NCBI RefSeq assembly: GCF_014764705.1 | Contig: NZ_JACXXG010000001.1 | Coordinates: 299,785-363,784 of the forward strand | Origin: Stutzerimonas kunmingensis | GTDB lineage: Bacteria > Pseudomonadota > Gammaproteobacteria > Pseudomonadales > Pseudomonadaceae | Length of the DNA: 64,000 nt | Reading direction: 5' to 3' | Shown: positions 1 through 9,741 of the stretch, piece after piece | Layout: each line of letters opens with the position of its first letter | Position numbering within the stretch: the first letter of the stretch is position 1 | Position numbers and translations under genes: made by a program | The notes under the pieces: generated by a model | What the model was told of the DNA's origin: nothing | What the model saw: the letters and a program-made list of their open reading frames with translations, nothing else | The model's database searches: none

Positions 1-1789
1 CGGCGCCGATGAAGCTGGACACCTCGCTTACCCCCTCCAGCTCCGCCAAATACGCCTCCACTTCAGAGGCGGTCTCTGCGGTCTCGCGAATATGCGTGCC
101 CTGTGGCAGGAACAGATTGACGTAGAACAGCGGCGTGCTCGACGGCGGGAAGAAGCTCTGCGGCAAGCGGGTGAACAGCACCATGCTGACCACCGTCAGC
201 ACCACTAGCACGCCGACCGTCAGCCAGGGCCGATGCAGCACTCCGCCGGCCAGTCGGCGGTAGCGGTTGTACCAGGGGCCGTCGTAGGCGGCGTCGGGGT
301 CCTCGTCGGTCTTGGCGTTGCGCAGCAGGTAATGACCGAACAGCGGCACCAGCAGCAACGCCAGCAGCCAGCTGAGCAGCAGCGACACGGCGATGACGAA
401 GAACAGCGAGAAGAGGAATTCGCCGGTGGTGTCCTGGGACAGGCCGATGCCGGCGAAGGCGAGGATGCCGATGATGGTGGCGCCGAGCAGCGGCCACTGC
501 GTCTGTTGCAGCGTTTCCTGCGAGGCCTCGAGGATGTTCTTGCCCTGGCGCTGGCGTACCAGCATGCCGTCACAGACCACCACCGCGTTGTCCACCAGCA
601 TGCCCATGGCGATGATCAGCGCGCCGAGGGAAATCCGCTCCAGTTCGATGCCCGCCAGCCACATCACCAGCAGCGTGCCGAGCACGGTGAGAAACAGCAC
701 CGCGCCGATGATGACGCCGGCGCGCAGTCCCATGGCGATGCACAGCACGCCGACCACGATGGCCACCGAGAGGAACACGTTGAGCGCGAAGCTGTTCACC
801 GACTCATCGACGATCTGGTGCTGCTCGTACAGCGGATGCAGTTCGGCGCCCAGTGGCATGCGGTGTTCGATGGCCTGCAACGCCGCTTCGACGCTGTGGC
901 CGACCTCGACGATGTTCGCGCCCGAGACGCCGCTGACTCCCAGGGTCAGTGCCGCCTGGCCGTTGTGGCGGATGATCTGCCGCGGCCGCTCGGCATAGTC
1001 GCGCGACAGCTTGGCGATGGCGCCGAGTTCGACCCGCTGCGGGCCCTGGCCGACCGGCAATGCGCGTAGCTCGTCGAGCGAATCGAAGGCGCCGCTCGGG
1101 CGCAGGCGCACGAAGAACTCGCCGGCATGCACGCCGCCGGCATCCACTGCGGCATCGGTGTCGGCCAGCGCCGCCGCGATCTCGTCGGGGGCGATGCCCA
1201 TCGCGGCCAGCTGCGCCTGGTCGACTTCCACGAGGATGCGCTCTTCCTGCACGCCAGCGATCTCGACCTTGCCGACGCCGTCGGCGGCCACCAGCGTGCG
1301 GCGCAGATCCTTGGCCGTCTCGTGCAGCTCCTTGAGCGTCAGGCCGTCGCCGGTCAGCGCATAGAAAATGCCGTAGACGTCGCCGAAATCGTCGTTGACC
1401 AGCGGCGGTTCGATCCCCGGTGGCAGGTCGCCCTGGGCATCGTTGATCTTGTTGCGCAGCTCGTCCCAGATCTGCGGCAGCGCATCGCCGTCGTAGCGGT
1501 CCTGCATCTCCACGCGAATCTCGGCGATGCCCGGCATCGAGCGCGAGCGGAGCTCCTTGATCTGCGACATCTGCTGGATCGCGCTCTCCAGCGGCTCGGT
1601 CACCTGCTGTTCGACCTCCAGCGCCGTGGCGCCGGGATACTGCACGTTGACGATAGCCTGCTTGATGGTGAATTCCGGGTCTTCCAGGCGGCCGATCTCG
1701 AAGAAGGCGAGGGTGCCGCCGAGCAGGCAGATCAGTATCAGAATCCAGATGTTGACCGGGCGGGTGATGGCGTAGCGGGCGAAATCCAT
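1..1789 (-). CDS. RND efflux transporter permease subunit (3' end cut by window edge)
   Basis: Inner-membrane proton-driven efflux pump of the RND superfamily. About 596 N-terminal residues of an expected 1,000-1,050 are in the window; the C-terminus lies beyond the left edge. The start fits the family: MDFARYAITRPVN, then a first membrane helix at about residues 13-31, then the large periplasmic porter loop with VNVQYPGATALEVEQQVTEP, a very conserved RND segment. A cluster of hydrophobic helices follows from about residue 330, with the IIAMGMLVDNAVVV motif of helix 4. It starts 4 bases after the stop of the adaptor gene, so the two form one operon. The substrate cannot be read from the sequence. 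Confidence 0.93.
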   Translation of the reverse strand, partial: MDFARYAITRPVNIWILILICLLGGTLAFFEIGRLEDPEFTIKQAIVNVQYPGATALEVEQQVTEPLESAIQQMSQIKELRSRSMPGIAEIRVEMQDRYDGDALPQIWDELRNKINDAQGDLPPGIEPPLVNDDFGDVYGIFYALTGDGLTLKELHETAKDLRRTLVAADGVGKVEIAGVQEERILVEVDQAQLAAMGIAPDEIAAALADTDAAVDAGGVHAGEFFVRLRPSGAFDSLDELRALPVGQGPQRVELGAIAKLSRDYAERPRQIIRHNGQAALTLGVSGVSGANIVEVGHSVEAALQAIEHRMPLGAELHPLYEQHQIVDESVNSFALNVFLSVAIVVGVLCIAMGLRAGVIIGAVLFLTVLGTLLVMWLAGIELERISLGALIIAMGMLVDNAVVVCDGMLVRQRQGKNILEASQETLQQTQWPLLGATIIGILAFAGIGLSQDTTGEFLFSLFFVIAVSLLLSWLLALLLVPLFGHYLLRNAKTDEDPDAAYDGPWYNRYRRLAGGVLHRPWLTVGVLVVLTVVSMVLFTRLPQSFFPPSSTPLFYVNLFLPQGTHIRETAETASEVEAYLAELEGVSEVSSFIGA

Positions 1790-1793
1790 CGGC

Positions 1794-2873
1794 TCAGTTC
1801 CGCTCCTTCGCTTCGATCGGTTGATCGTCGTGCAGCTTGCTGCCGCCAGCGACGATGATCGGCAGCTGCGCCTGCAGGCCCTCGCCACGGATCAGTGCCT
1901 GATCGCCTTCAACCTGCTGCAGGTCCACGGCCAGCCGCCGCGCGCGGCCATCGTCCGCCTGCCAGATGAAATGCTGGCCGTCGCTGCCGGTCTGCAGCGC
2001 CGACAACGGCAGGCGAAAGGCGTCATGGGTCGTTTGCGGCTGCGCCGGACGTTCGATGCTGACGCGCATGGCCATGCCCGGCAGCAGGTTGTAATCCTCC
2101 GGCGGCTCGCCCTGCAGCACCAGGCGGTAGGTGCGCGCGCCTTCACGCGGCTGCGTGCTGTGCTCCTTGTAGCGCAGCGGCAGACGCAGATCGGCGATCA
2201 CCAGTTCAGCCTCGGCCTGCAGCTCGGGCCCGAGCGGGATGCTCAGCGCTGCGCTTTCCGGCAGGTCGACGCTGACTTCGATATGGCGGTTGTCCTGCAT
2301 CTCGAATACCGGCGTGCCGACCGCGACGACCATGTCCGGCTCGGCCAGGCGGCGCGCCACCACGCCATCGAACGGCGCGTTCAGCGTGCTGTGATCGAGG
2401 TCGCGCTGGGCGCTGTCGCGCGCCACCCGTGCGGCCACGGTGTTGGCTTGCAGCGCTTCGATTGCGGCGGGGGCGAGGATGCCTTCGGCGAGGAGGGTGC
2501 GCTTGCGTGCCAGATCCGCCTCCAGTTGACGCAGGCGCGCCTCGGCTTCGCGCAGCTGCAGGCGGTAGTCGGTGCGATCCAGCTGTGCCAGCGGTTGCCC
2601 GCGGCGCACCCGCGTACCTTCGTCGACCAGGATGCGCTCGATACGCCCGGCCACCTCGAACGACAATTGCGTGGAGGTCACGCTCTGCACCACGCCGGAG
2701 AAGCGCAGCGCCTCGGCTTTCGGCTCGGCCGCCTGCAACGGCTCGACCAGGGCCACCCGTGGCGGCTCGGGTGCCGGCTCGGCTTCCGAGGAGCAACCAC
2801 CGAGCAGCGGCAGCGCACAGACGATGATCGTCAACCAGGCCTTGGACGCTGGGAATGCTCGCGTTGACGTCAT
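1794..2873 (-). CDS. RND efflux periplasmic adaptor (membrane fusion lipoprotein)
   Basis: Adaptor subunit linking the RND permease to an outer-membrane channel, 359 residues. It has a lipoprotein signal with lipobox LGGC (Cys27), then a barrel-sandwich half (FEVAGRIERILVDEGTRV), a coiled-coil hairpin at about residues 95-160 rich in Leu, Glu and Arg, the second lipoyl half (LNAPFDGVVARRL) and beta-barrel domains. I chose the ATG at 2873 because AGGAG lies 7 bases upstream and it begins directly with the signal peptide; the open frame runs further upstream to 3023. It is the first gene of a two-gene operon with the permease. No outer-membrane factor gene is in the window. Confidence 0.93.
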   Translation of the reverse strand: MTSTRAFPASKAWLTIIVCALPLLGGCSSEAEPAPEPPRVALVEPLQAAEPKAEALRFSGVVQSVTSTQLSFEVAGRIERILVDEGTRVRRGQPLAQLDRTDYRLQLREAEARLRQLEADLARKRTLLAEGILAPAAIEALQANTVAARVARDSAQRDLDHSTLNAPFDGVVARRLAEPDMVVAVGTPVFEMQDNRHIEVSVDLPESAALSIPLGPELQAEAELVIADLRLPLRYKEHSTQPREGARTYRLVLQGEPPEDYNLLPGMAMRVSIERPAQPQTTHDAFRLPLSALQTGSDGQHFIWQADDGRARRLAVDLQQVEGDQALIRGEGLQAQLPIIVAGGSKLHDDQPIEAKERN

Positions 2874-2981
2874 CGTGGCTCCTGTCTGATCGGCGTTGCG
2901 GGCGTGCGGGCGCCCATTGGGACTGACAGTAGAGCCCCGCGTCTGCGCAGGAGTTCGCTGGCGATGTTCGTAGAAGTGAGG

Positions 2982-2995
2982 TGACCGGGCGGTCG
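2982..2995. promoter_or_regulatory. Candidate repressor operator upstream of the RND operon
   Basis: Perfect palindrome GACCG-gg-CGGTC at 2983-2994, about 110 bases upstream of the adaptor start and 125 bases upstream of ftnA. GACCG-nn-CGGTC symmetry is common for TetR-family operators. No regulator gene is adjacent, so the partner is unknown; it could equally serve ftnA. Confidence 0.35.
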
Positions 2996-3119
2996 ACTTC
3001 TGCCGAGGCTCTGCCACACTCAAGGGTGCGCGGCTGCGGCTCTGCAGCGCTTGACCGTCGTGAACTCAGCGGGGATGCTTGCCCGCTGTTGAAGGCGCAT
3101 CACTCATGGGGAATACGCA

Positions 3120-3587
3120 ATGCAAGGCCAGGCACCGGTAATCGACTATCTGAAGGAGCTGTTGCGCGGCGAACTGGCGGCGCGCGATCAGTATTTCCTG
3201 CATTCGCGGATGTACGCCGACTGGGGCTTCAGCAAGCTCTACGAGCGTATCAATCACGAGATGGAAGAAGAGACGCAGCACGCCGATGCACTGTTGCAGC
3301 GCATCCTCTTTCTCGAAGGCACCCCGGACATGACGCCGGAGCCGATCAATCCGGGGCACACCGTGCCGGACATGCTGCGCAACGACCTGGCGCTGGAGTA
3401 CAAGGTGCGCGCCGCGCTGGCCCAGGGCATCGCGCTGGCCGAACAGCACGGCGACTACCCGACCCGCGACATGCTGGCGCTGCAGCTGCACGACACCGAG
3501 GAAGACCACGCCTACTGGCTGGAGCAGCAGCTCGGCCTGATCGACCGCATCGGTCTGCAGAATTACCTGCAATCCCAGGCCAGCTGA
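3120..3587 (+). CDS. ftnA: Heme-free bacterial ferritin, FtnA (BfrA-like)
   Basis: Cytosolic iron-storage protein of 155 residues that oxidises and mineralises iron inside a 24-mer shell. The dinuclear ferroxidase ligands are all visible: Glu18, Glu51, His54, Glu93, Glu127 and His130. The position of the axial heme ligand of classical bacterioferritins (Met52) is Thr52, in the string EEETQHAD. This matches the Pseudomonas proteins first named BfrA and later reclassified as FtnA. The upstream region shared with the RND operon has no recognisable iron box. A strong hairpin follows the stop codon. Confidence 0.93.
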   Translation: MQGQAPVIDYLKELLRGELAARDQYFLHSRMYADWGFSKLYERINHEMEEETQHADALLQRILFLEGTPDMTPEPINPGHTVPDMLRNDLALEYKVRAALAQGIALAEQHGDYPTRDMLALQLHDTEEDHAYWLEQQLGLIDRIGLQNYLQSQAS

Positions 3588-3596
3588 GCCTTCCAC

Positions 3597-3622
3597 CCCG
3601 CGAGGCAGGGCCTGCCTCGCGA
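3597..3622. terminator. Bidirectional intrinsic terminator-like hairpin
   Basis: Perfect 10-bp inverted repeat CGCGAGGCAG / CTGCCTCGCG with a three-base loop, in the 42-base gap between convergent ftnA and the chemoreceptor gene. Only a short T-poor tail follows, but the position fits a shared terminator. Confidence 0.6.
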
Positions 3623-3629
3623 GGTTCCG

Positions 3630-5539
3630 TCAGAGCCGGAAGCGGCTCACCATCGACTGCAATTGACCGCCCAGACGGGCCAGCTCGGTGCTCGACGCCG
3701 CGGTTTCCTCGCTGGCGGCGGCGGTCTGTTCCGACACATCGCGCACATTCACCACGCTGCGGCTGATTTCCTCGGCCACTGCGCTCTGCTCCTCGGCGGC
3801 CGCTGCGATCTGCTGGTTCATCGCCTGGATGTTCGACACTGTGCGGGTGATGCTGCCCAGTGATGCACCGGCCCGGCGCGCCAGCTCGACGCCGCTGTCG
3901 GTCAGGTCGCGGCTGGTGTGCATGATCGAGGCAACCTGCTGGGTGCCGTTCTGTAGCGCGGCGACCAGCCCTTCGATTTCCTCAGTGGACTTCTGCGTAC
4001 GCTGAGCCAGGCCGCGGACCTCGTCGGCGACCACGGCGAATCCGCGTCCGGCCTCGCCGGCACGGGCAGCCTCGATGGCGGCGTTGAGCGCCAGCAGGTT
4101 GGTCTGCTCGGCCACCGCCCGAATCACGTTCATCACACTGCCGATTTTGTCGCTCTCTTCCTGCAGTGCCTTCATCGCCTCGGTGGAGCGCACCACGGCG
4201 TTGGCCATGCGTTCGATCTGGGTGACCACCTCGGTGACCACGCGATCGCCTTCCCGGGCTTCGCCGTCCGCCTCGGTGGCTGCCAGCGCGGCCTGTTCGG
4301 CATTGCGCGCGACTTCCTGAACGGTCGCCGACATTTCGTGCATGGCGGTGGCGACCTGATCGGTTTCTTCCTTCTGGCTGTTCACGCCGGCGCTGGTCTG
4401 CTGGGTGACGGCCGAGAGCTCCTCGGCGGCGGCGCTGATCTGGCTGACACCATCGCGGATGCCGCCGATCAGCTCGCGCAGGGTCGAGCCCCGCGCTGCA
4501 GCACGCCCAGCTCGTCGCGGCGCTGAACCTGTGCGGTGGCGCTGAGGTCGCCGGAGGCGATGCGCTCGACGTCAGCCAGGGTCGCACGCAGCGGCAGGAT
4601 GATCTGCCGGGTGATCAGCCAAGCGGCCAGCATGCCCAGCACCAGGGCCAGCAGCGCGCTGACGATCAGGCGCGTGCGTGCTGCGGCGCTTTCCACGTCG
4701 AGCTGGTCGAGCTGGAACTGGTAGAGCGAGTCGCTGATACGGACGATTTCCTTCTGCTGGTCGGTCATCTCCTGGCGCGCCTTGGCGATTGCCTGGGTGG
4801 CCTTCTCCAGCGCCTCGATGGCGCTGCGGTACTCGCCGAGCACCGTGCGCATCTGCTGCAGCGCCGCGCCGCTGTCGGCGTCCAGAGCGCCGGCATGACG
4901 GCCGAGGGTGGCCTGCGCGGCGTCGAGCTGGGCGTAGATCGCCTTCGCCGCCTCGGCACCCGGGCTGCTCATGTAGACGCGCAGCAGGTACTGCGCACGC
5001 TGCACGTCGTCTTCGATCTGGGTGATCGCCTGGAATTGGGCGAAACGGCCCTCGTCATAGTCCGAGAGCTGCAGCACCTGACGGTTCACGCCAGCCATCA
5101 GCTCGCTCAGACGGCCGGCGGCCTGGTCGATGATCTGCCGCGAGGCGTTGGCCTGGGCATAGGCCTTGCGCATATCGTTCAGCGAATGCTGATACTGCGC
5201 GTTGTAGCCGGCCTGCTCCTTGAGCTGGGCGACGTTGACCGGGTTCTTGAAGGTCTCCAGCAGCTTGGTCTGCTGGGCGAGGTAGATGCCCAGGTTCTTG
5301 TCCAGACGCTCGGTGGATTCGTTGTCACCATTGGCCAGCATGAATTGCAGGCGGGCGATACGCAGGTCGGTCAGTGTCTTGTTCAGCAATGAGATTTCGG
5401 TCATCCAGCCGCTGCGCTGGATGACGCTGCCGAGGCTGCCCCAGCCGTTCCAGGCGAGGATGAGGGTCAAGACCAGCACGGCACCGAAACCCAGTGCGAG
5501 CTTCCTGCTGACGCCGATGTTTGCAAACCAGTTGTTCAT
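3630..5539 (-). pseudogene. Methyl-accepting chemotaxis protein, disrupted by a frameshift
   Basis: Membrane chemoreceptor. The N-terminal part (start 5539) has a first membrane helix at residues 13-33, a helical periplasmic sensor of about 270 residues, a second helix near residue 315 and a HAMP domain, and reads to DELGVLQRG. It then shifts frame near 4488 and stops at 4469. The other frame begins with [10 protein letters not shown] and carries the full signalling hairpin, including the conserved tip [20 protein letters not shown] and the end MVSRFRL. Relatives have about five residues between LQR and the STLREL segment; these are missing, which suggests a deletion of roughly 14 bases rather than a one-base read error. 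As written, no functional receptor is made. Confidence 0.85.
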
Positions 5540-5709
5540 GTCATTCCAATCAGATGAATAGTTCGAAACGAGCGGGTGCCTTGCCGGCGGCCCGCGGGTG
5601 TCTTCGGGCCCTCTTTCGGCCGCGAGCATACGAACTTGAATGTAAATCGAGGAATGGTCGCAGCGAATGCTGGAGCAGGGGGCGCGGGCCGGGGCGGCCC
5701 GCGTTGGCA

Positions 5710-6153
5710 TCAGCCTTTGCCAGGTGCAGTGATTGGGGACGGACGGGATGACGGGGCGCTGCAGCAGCCGCTTTCGATGCCCTGCAGGATCGGGCAGTCC
5801 GGGCGATCATCGCCCTGGCAGTGGTCGACCAGCTCCTGCAGGGTGTCGCGCAGGTCGACCAGCTCAGTGATCTTGCGGTTCAGCTCGTCGATGTGCGCGC
5901 CGGCCAGGGCTTTCACATCGGCGCTGGCGCGCTGACGGTCCTGCCACAGCGCCAGCAGCTTGCCGACCTCCTCCAGCGAGAAACCCAGGTCACGGGCGCG
6001 GCGGATGAAGGCCAGCTGATGCAGGTCGCGCTCGTTGTAGTGGCGATAGCCATTGGCGCCACGCCCGGCCGGCGTGAGCAGGCCGATGGATTCGTAGTAG
6101 CGGATCATCTTCGCCGTGAGGCCACTGTGCTTGGCTGCCTGACCAATGTTCAT
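5710..6153 (-). CDS. cueR: CueR, copper-responsive MerR-family regulator
   Basis: Cytosolic Cu(I)/Ag(I) sensor of 147 residues that activates copper-export promoters by distorting an over-long promoter spacer. It has a winged-helix MerR N-terminus (GLTAKMIRYYESIGLL), a dimerisation helix and the metal loop with Cys112 and Cys120 in CQGDDRPDC. Ser77, typical of sensors for monovalent metals, is present. An extra Cys130-Cys131 pair sits in the tail. It lies 13 bases downstream of copA on the same strand, so it is probably co-transcribed with its target. Two matching operators lie upstream of copA and copZ. Confidence 0.95.
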   Translation of the reverse strand: MNIGQAAKHSGLTAKMIRYYESIGLLTPAGRGANGYRHYNERDLHQLAFIRRARDLGFSLEEVGKLLALWQDRQRASADVKALAGAHIDELNRKITELVDLRDTLQELVDHCQGDDRPDCPILQGIESGCCSAPSSRPSPITAPGKG

Positions 6154-6166
6154 GGTGTGCTCCCGA

Positions 6167-8545
6167 TCATTCTTCCGGCTTCCAGGAACGCAGCAGCAGG
6201 GCGTTGCTCACCACGCTGACGCTCGACAGGGCCATCGCCGCGCCAGCCACCACCGGGCTGAGAAAGCCGAAGGCGGCGAGCGGAATGCCCACCAGGTTGT
6301 AGATGAAGGCCCAGAACAGGTTCTGCTGGATCTTGCGGTAGGTGCGCCGGCTGATGTCCAGCGCCGCCGGAACCAGCCGTGGATCGCCGCGCATCAGGGT
6401 GATGCCGGCGGCGTGCATGGCCACATCGGTACCGCCACCCATGGCGATGCCGACATCCGCTGCGGCCAGGGCCGGGGCATCGTTGATGCCGTCGCCGACC
6501 ATCGCCACCACGGCGCCGCCTTTCTTCAGCTCCGCCACGGTGGCGGCCTTGTCCGCTGGCAGCACCTCGGCATGCACATCATCGATGTGCAGCGCTTCGG
6601 CCACCACCCGCGCGCTGCCACGGTTGTCGCCGGTGATCAGGTGGCTGCGGATATGCCGCGCCGCGAGCCCGGCAATCGCTGCTGCGGCGCCGTCCTTGAG
6701 GCTGTCACCAAAAGCGAACAGGCCGAGGATACGCGGCTCGGGCGAATGCTCCACCAGCCAGGAGAGGGTGCGACCCTCGGCTTCCCAGCGCTGGGCGGTT
6801 TCCAGCAGCTCGCCCGGCTGCAGGCCATACTCTTCGAGCATGCGCCGGTTGCCCAGCGCCAGCTGCTGACCATCCAGCGTTCCGGCGATGCCGCGGCCGC
6901 TCAGGGCCTGGCTCTTCTGTACATCCGGCACGGCGATGCCGTCGGCTTCGCAGCGCTCCAGCACGGCGCGCGCCAGCGGGTGTTCGCTGCCCCGCTGCAG
7001 GGCGCCGGCCAGGCGCAGTATCCGCGCTTCGTCGCCGTCCACGGCATGCAGGTGGATGATCTGCGGCTTGCCCGAGGTGAGCGTGCCGGTCTTGTCGAAG
7101 GCCACGGCCGTGACCGCATGGGCGACTTCCAGCGCCTCCGCGTCCTTGATCAGGATGCCGTGGCGCGCCGCCACGCCGGTGCCGGCCATGATCGCCGCCG
7201 GCGTGGCCAGACCCAGGGCGCAGGGGCAGGCGATGACCAGCACGGCCACGGCGTTGATCAGCGCGACCTCGACCGGCGCGCCAGTGAGCAGCCAGCCGAT
7301 CAGGGTGAATACGGCGATCACCAGTACCGCCGGGACGAACACCTGGCTGACCTTGTCCACCAGCTTCTGGATCGGCGCCTTGGCTGCCTGGGCGTCTTCC
7401 ACCAGGCGGATGATCCGCGCCAGCACGGTCTCGCCACCGAGCGCAGTAGTGCGCACCAGCAGCCTGCCCTCGCCATTGATCGCGCCGCCGGTGATGCGGT
7501 CGCCTGGCGCCTTGTTCACTGGCAGGCTCTCGCCACTGATCAGCGCTTCGTCGGCCTGGCTTTCGCCCTCGACCACTTCACCGTCCACCGGGAAACGCTC
7601 GCCTGGCTTGACCATCACCAGGTCGTCCAGGCGCAGCGCGGCGATTGCGACGTCTTCCTCGCGGCCGTCGACTACCCGTGTCGCGCGGTCTGGGCGCAAG
7701 GCTTCGAGCGCACGAATGGCGGCGCTGGTCTGGCGCTTGGCGCGGCTTTCCAAGTATTTGCCCAGCAGCACCAGGGCGATCACCACCGCTGAGGCCTCGA
7801 AATACAGGTGCGGCATCTGCCCGGCCGGCGTCGCCCACCATTGATAGAGGCTCAGGCCATAACCGGCGCTGGTGCCGATGGCGACCAGCAGGTCCATGTT
7901 GCCGGCACCAGCACGCACCGCCTTCCAGCCGGCCACGTAGAAGCGTGCGCCGAGGATGAACTGCACTGGAGTGGCGAGCAGGAACTGGATCCACGCCGGC
8001 AGCATCCAGTGCTGCCCGAACAGTTCGCCGAACATCGGCAGCACCAGCGGTGCGGCCAGCAACAGGGCGGCGATCACCGCCCAGCGTTCACGCTGCAGGC
8101 GTCGCGCGGCATCCTGTTCGGGGCGCTGCTGGTCGCCGGCGCTCGCCTTGTAGCCGGCGGCCTCGATCGCCTGGATCAGCACGGCGGGGTCCGGCGTGCC
8201 GATCACCTCGACATGCGCGCGCTCGCTGGCCAGGTTCACCGCGGCGCTGCGCACGCCGGGCACCTTGAGCAGGGCGCGTTCGACCCGGCCGACACAGCTG
8301 GCGCAGGTCATGCCCTCGATGTTCAGCTCGATGCTCTGCAGCGGTACGCCGTAGCCGGCCTTTTCCACGGCCTCGATCAGCGTCGCCACACCCAGGTCAT
8401 CGCCTTCGACGCGCACCTGTTCATTGGCCAGATTGACGTTGGCCGCGGCGACGCCCGGCACCTTGAGCAGGGCGCGTTCGACGCGGCCGGCGCAGCTGGC
8501 GCAGGTCATACCGCTGACCGGCAGCGTATGGGTGGCGCTGGACAT
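6167..8545 (-). CDS. copA: CopA, Cu(I)-exporting P1B-type ATPase
   Basis: Inner-membrane ATPase of 792 residues that pumps Cu(I) out of the cytoplasm. Two N-terminal heavy-metal domains each carry GMTCASC (Cys15/Cys18 and Cys81/Cys84). The intramembrane metal site Cys-Pro-Cys is at residues 440-442, the phosphorylated Asp484 is in DKTGT, and the hinge motif [10 protein letters not shown] is near the C-terminus. Length and domain order are those of proteobacterial CopA. The gene runs divergently from copZ and is followed by cueR. A CueR-type operator lies 38 bases upstream of the start. Confidence 0.97.
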   Translation of the reverse strand: MSSATHTLPVSGMTCASCAGRVERALLKVPGVAAANVNLANEQVRVEGDDLGVATLIEAVEKAGYGVPLQSIELNIEGMTCASCVGRVERALLKVPGVRSAAVNLASERAHVEVIGTPDPAVLIQAIEAAGYKASAGDQQRPEQDAARRLQRERWAVIAALLLAAPLVLPMFGELFGQHWMLPAWIQFLLATPVQFILGARFYVAGWKAVRAGAGNMDLLVAIGTSAGYGLSLYQWWATPAGQMPHLYFEASAVVIALVLLGKYLESRAKRQTSAAIRALEALRPDRATRVVDGREEDVAIAALRLDDLVMVKPGERFPVDGEVVEGESQADEALISGESLPVNKAPGDRITGGAINGEGRLLVRTTALGGETVLARIIRLVEDAQAAKAPIQKLVDKVSQVFVPAVLVIAVFTLIGWLLTGAPVEVALINAVAVLVIACPCALGLATPAAIMAGTGVAARHGILIKDAEALEVAHAVTAVAFDKTGTLTSGKPQIIHLHAVDGDEARILRLAGALQRGSEHPLARAVLERCEADGIAVPDVQKSQALSGRGIAGTLDGQQLALGNRRMLEEYGLQPGELLETAQRWEAEGRTLSWLVEHSPEPRILGLFAFGDSLKDGAAAAIAGLAARHIRSHLITGDNRGSARVVAEALHIDDVHAEVLPADKAATVAELKKGGAVVAMVGDGINDAPALAAADVGIAMGGGTDVAMHAAGITLMRGDPRLVPAALDISRRTYRKIQQNLFWAFIYNLVGIPLAAFGFLSPVVAGAAMALSSVSVVSNALLLRSWKPEE

Positions 8546-8582
8546 GGCAGTGACTCCTCGGATTGCGATGGCTGCAGGATCG

Positions 8583-8606
8583 ACCTTAACCCTATGGCAA
8601 GGTCAA
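8583..8606 (-). promoter_or_regulatory. CueR-type operator/promoter for copA
   Basis: On the minus strand, TTGACC (8606-8601) overlaps a 21-bp dyad with arms ACCTTGCC and GGTTAAGGT, typical of MerR/CueR boxes. A 19-base spacer then leads to a weak -10 hexamer GATCCT (8581-8576). A stretched 19-bp spacer is the hallmark of promoters activated by MerR-family regulators. Confidence 0.8.
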
Positions 8607-8632
8607 CACCATGATCTGCGACAGCAGGTGCC

Positions 8633-8663
8633 TTGACCTTGCCCGGGTGGCAAGGTCGAGAAT
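8633..8663 (+). promoter_or_regulatory. CueR-type operator/promoter for copZ
   Basis: TTGACC at 8633-8638, then a dyad with arms ACCTTGCC and GGCAAGGT (8636-8656), then GAGAAT at 8658-8663 after exactly 19 bases. The dyad is more symmetrical than the copA copy. It lies 30 bases upstream of copZ. Confidence 0.85.
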
Positions 8664-8693
8664 CGGCGCCTTCAGCAGACGAGGAGAGCGACG

Positions 8694-8885
8694 ATGCAAG
8701 TATTCAACGTGAGCGGAATGACCTGCAGCCATTGCGAGCGTGCGGTAACCCAGGCCATCCAGGCGCTAGACCCGCAGGCGCAGGTGCAGGTGGACCTGGC
8801 TGCCGGAACGGTGCAGGTCCAGAGCAGCGCCAGCGAGCAGGCGATTCGCCAGGCGATAAGCGAAGAGGGTTATCAGGTGAGCTGA
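8694..8885 (+). CDS. copZ: CopZ, copper chaperone
   Basis: Small cytosolic Cu(I) carrier of 63 residues consisting of a single heavy-metal-associated domain. Cys11 and Cys14 lie in GMTCSHC, and a single beta-alpha-beta-beta-alpha-beta fold fits the length. The SD sequence GAGGAGAG precedes the ATG. It is transcribed divergently from copA under its own CueR-type promoter and probably delivers copper to CopA or CueR. Confidence 0.95.
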   Translation: MQVFNVSGMTCSHCERAVTQAIQALDPQAQVQVDLAAGTVQVQSSASEQAIRQAISEEGYQVS

Positions 8886-8889
8886 TCGC

Positions 8890-9537
8890 TCACACGGCAG
8901 GCTGGTCGGGATCGTCCGGCCAGTCGCGGACCAGGCCGCGGAACAGCGGGTCGATCAGCGCCCTGGTATCGACCTCTGGGGCGAACAGTTCGGTGTCGCG
9001 CGTCCAGTCGGTGAACAGTCCGACCACCAGGGCATGCAGCGACAGCGCGGCGAGCCGCGGCGTGACGCCGGGGCGCAGGCAGGTCGAGGCGTTGCGCAGC
9101 AGGTTTTCGCACAGATCGATGAACTGGTTGATGAAGGCGTGGTGACGTTCCTCGGCTTCACGCAGTTCATCGGTGAATTCGCACTTGTGCAGCAGGATGG
9201 TGAAGATCCGGCGCTTCTGCTCGTTGCTGGCCAGGGTGCTGATGGCCTCGACCGTCAGGTTGCGCAGAGCGATCAGTGCCTGCAGCGGCTGCTGCTGATC
9301 GCAGCTGCACAGGCGCTCGGTCATCTGCTCCGGTGGCAGGCGAATCTGGTTGAGCATTTCGTGGAACAGGTGCGCCTTGTTCTGAAAATGCCAGTACACC
9401 GCGCCGCGCGTCACACCGGCGTCACGGGCGATCTGGTCGAGGCTGGTGTGGGCCACCCCCTTGTCCAGAAACAGCCGCTCGGCAGACGCGAGGATGGCGA
9501 TACGAGTTTTTTCGGCTTCTTCTTTGGTTCGGCGCAT
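8890..9537 (-). CDS. TetR-family repressor of the AcrR/TtgR type
   Basis: DNA-binding repressor of 215 residues. The N-terminal helix-turn-helix (TSLDQIARDAGVTRGAVYWHFQNKAHLF, shown here in the order seen in AcrR and TtgR) is followed by a helical ligand-binding domain. Such regulators usually sit beside RND pumps, but the divergent neighbour here is a Bcr/CflA-type MFS exporter and no RND gene is adjacent. The intergenic region holds a candidate operator at 9625-9651. It stops 4 bases from the end of convergent copZ. Confidence 0.88.
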   Translation of the reverse strand: MRRTKEEAEKTRIAILASAERLFLDKGVAHTSLDQIARDAGVTRGAVYWHFQNKAHLFHEMLNQIRLPPEQMTERLCSCDQQQPLQALIALRNLTVEAISTLASNEQKRRIFTILLHKCEFTDELREAEERHHAFINQFIDLCENLLRNASTCLRPGVTPRLAALSLHALVVGLFTDWTRDTELFAPEVDTRALIDPLFRGLVRDWPDDPDQPAV

Positions 9538-9624
9538 GGGCAGATTCAGGCAGATGACGGCTGCTTCGGGCGTCCAGCAGCGATGGAGGGCGGCCAGTGT
9601 AACGGCGCATCTCGTCGTGATGCA

Positions 9625-9651
9625 TGTTTACAATCGGCGGTGTATGTAACA
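9625..9651. promoter_or_regulatory. Candidate TetR operator between repressor and MFS exporter
   Basis: Imperfect inverted repeat TGTTTACA-N12-TGTAACA in the divergent region, 88 bases upstream of the repressor start and 91 upstream of the exporter start. The arms resemble published TtgR/AcrR-type sites in style (TTTACA and TGTAA). Inferred from symmetry and position only. Confidence 0.45.
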
Positions 9652-9741
9652 GCATCTTGCACGCCGGTGCAAATTCCCGGGCACGGTCGAGGTCCCAACA
9701 ACTCACCCGGCCACGTCTTCTTTCCAGCTTGCGAGCCTCTG

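Noticed and set aside
233..1069. Long plus-strand open frame opposite the RND permease
   Set aside because: Its translation is Gln/His/Asp-rich low-complexity shadow coding typical of the complement of a high-GC gene; the minus strand encodes a clear RND protein.
9034..9741. Plus-strand extension of the MFS frame through the TetR gene
   Set aside because: The extra residues are antisense to the TetR coding sequence and match no membrane protein; the real start fits helix 1 at 9742.
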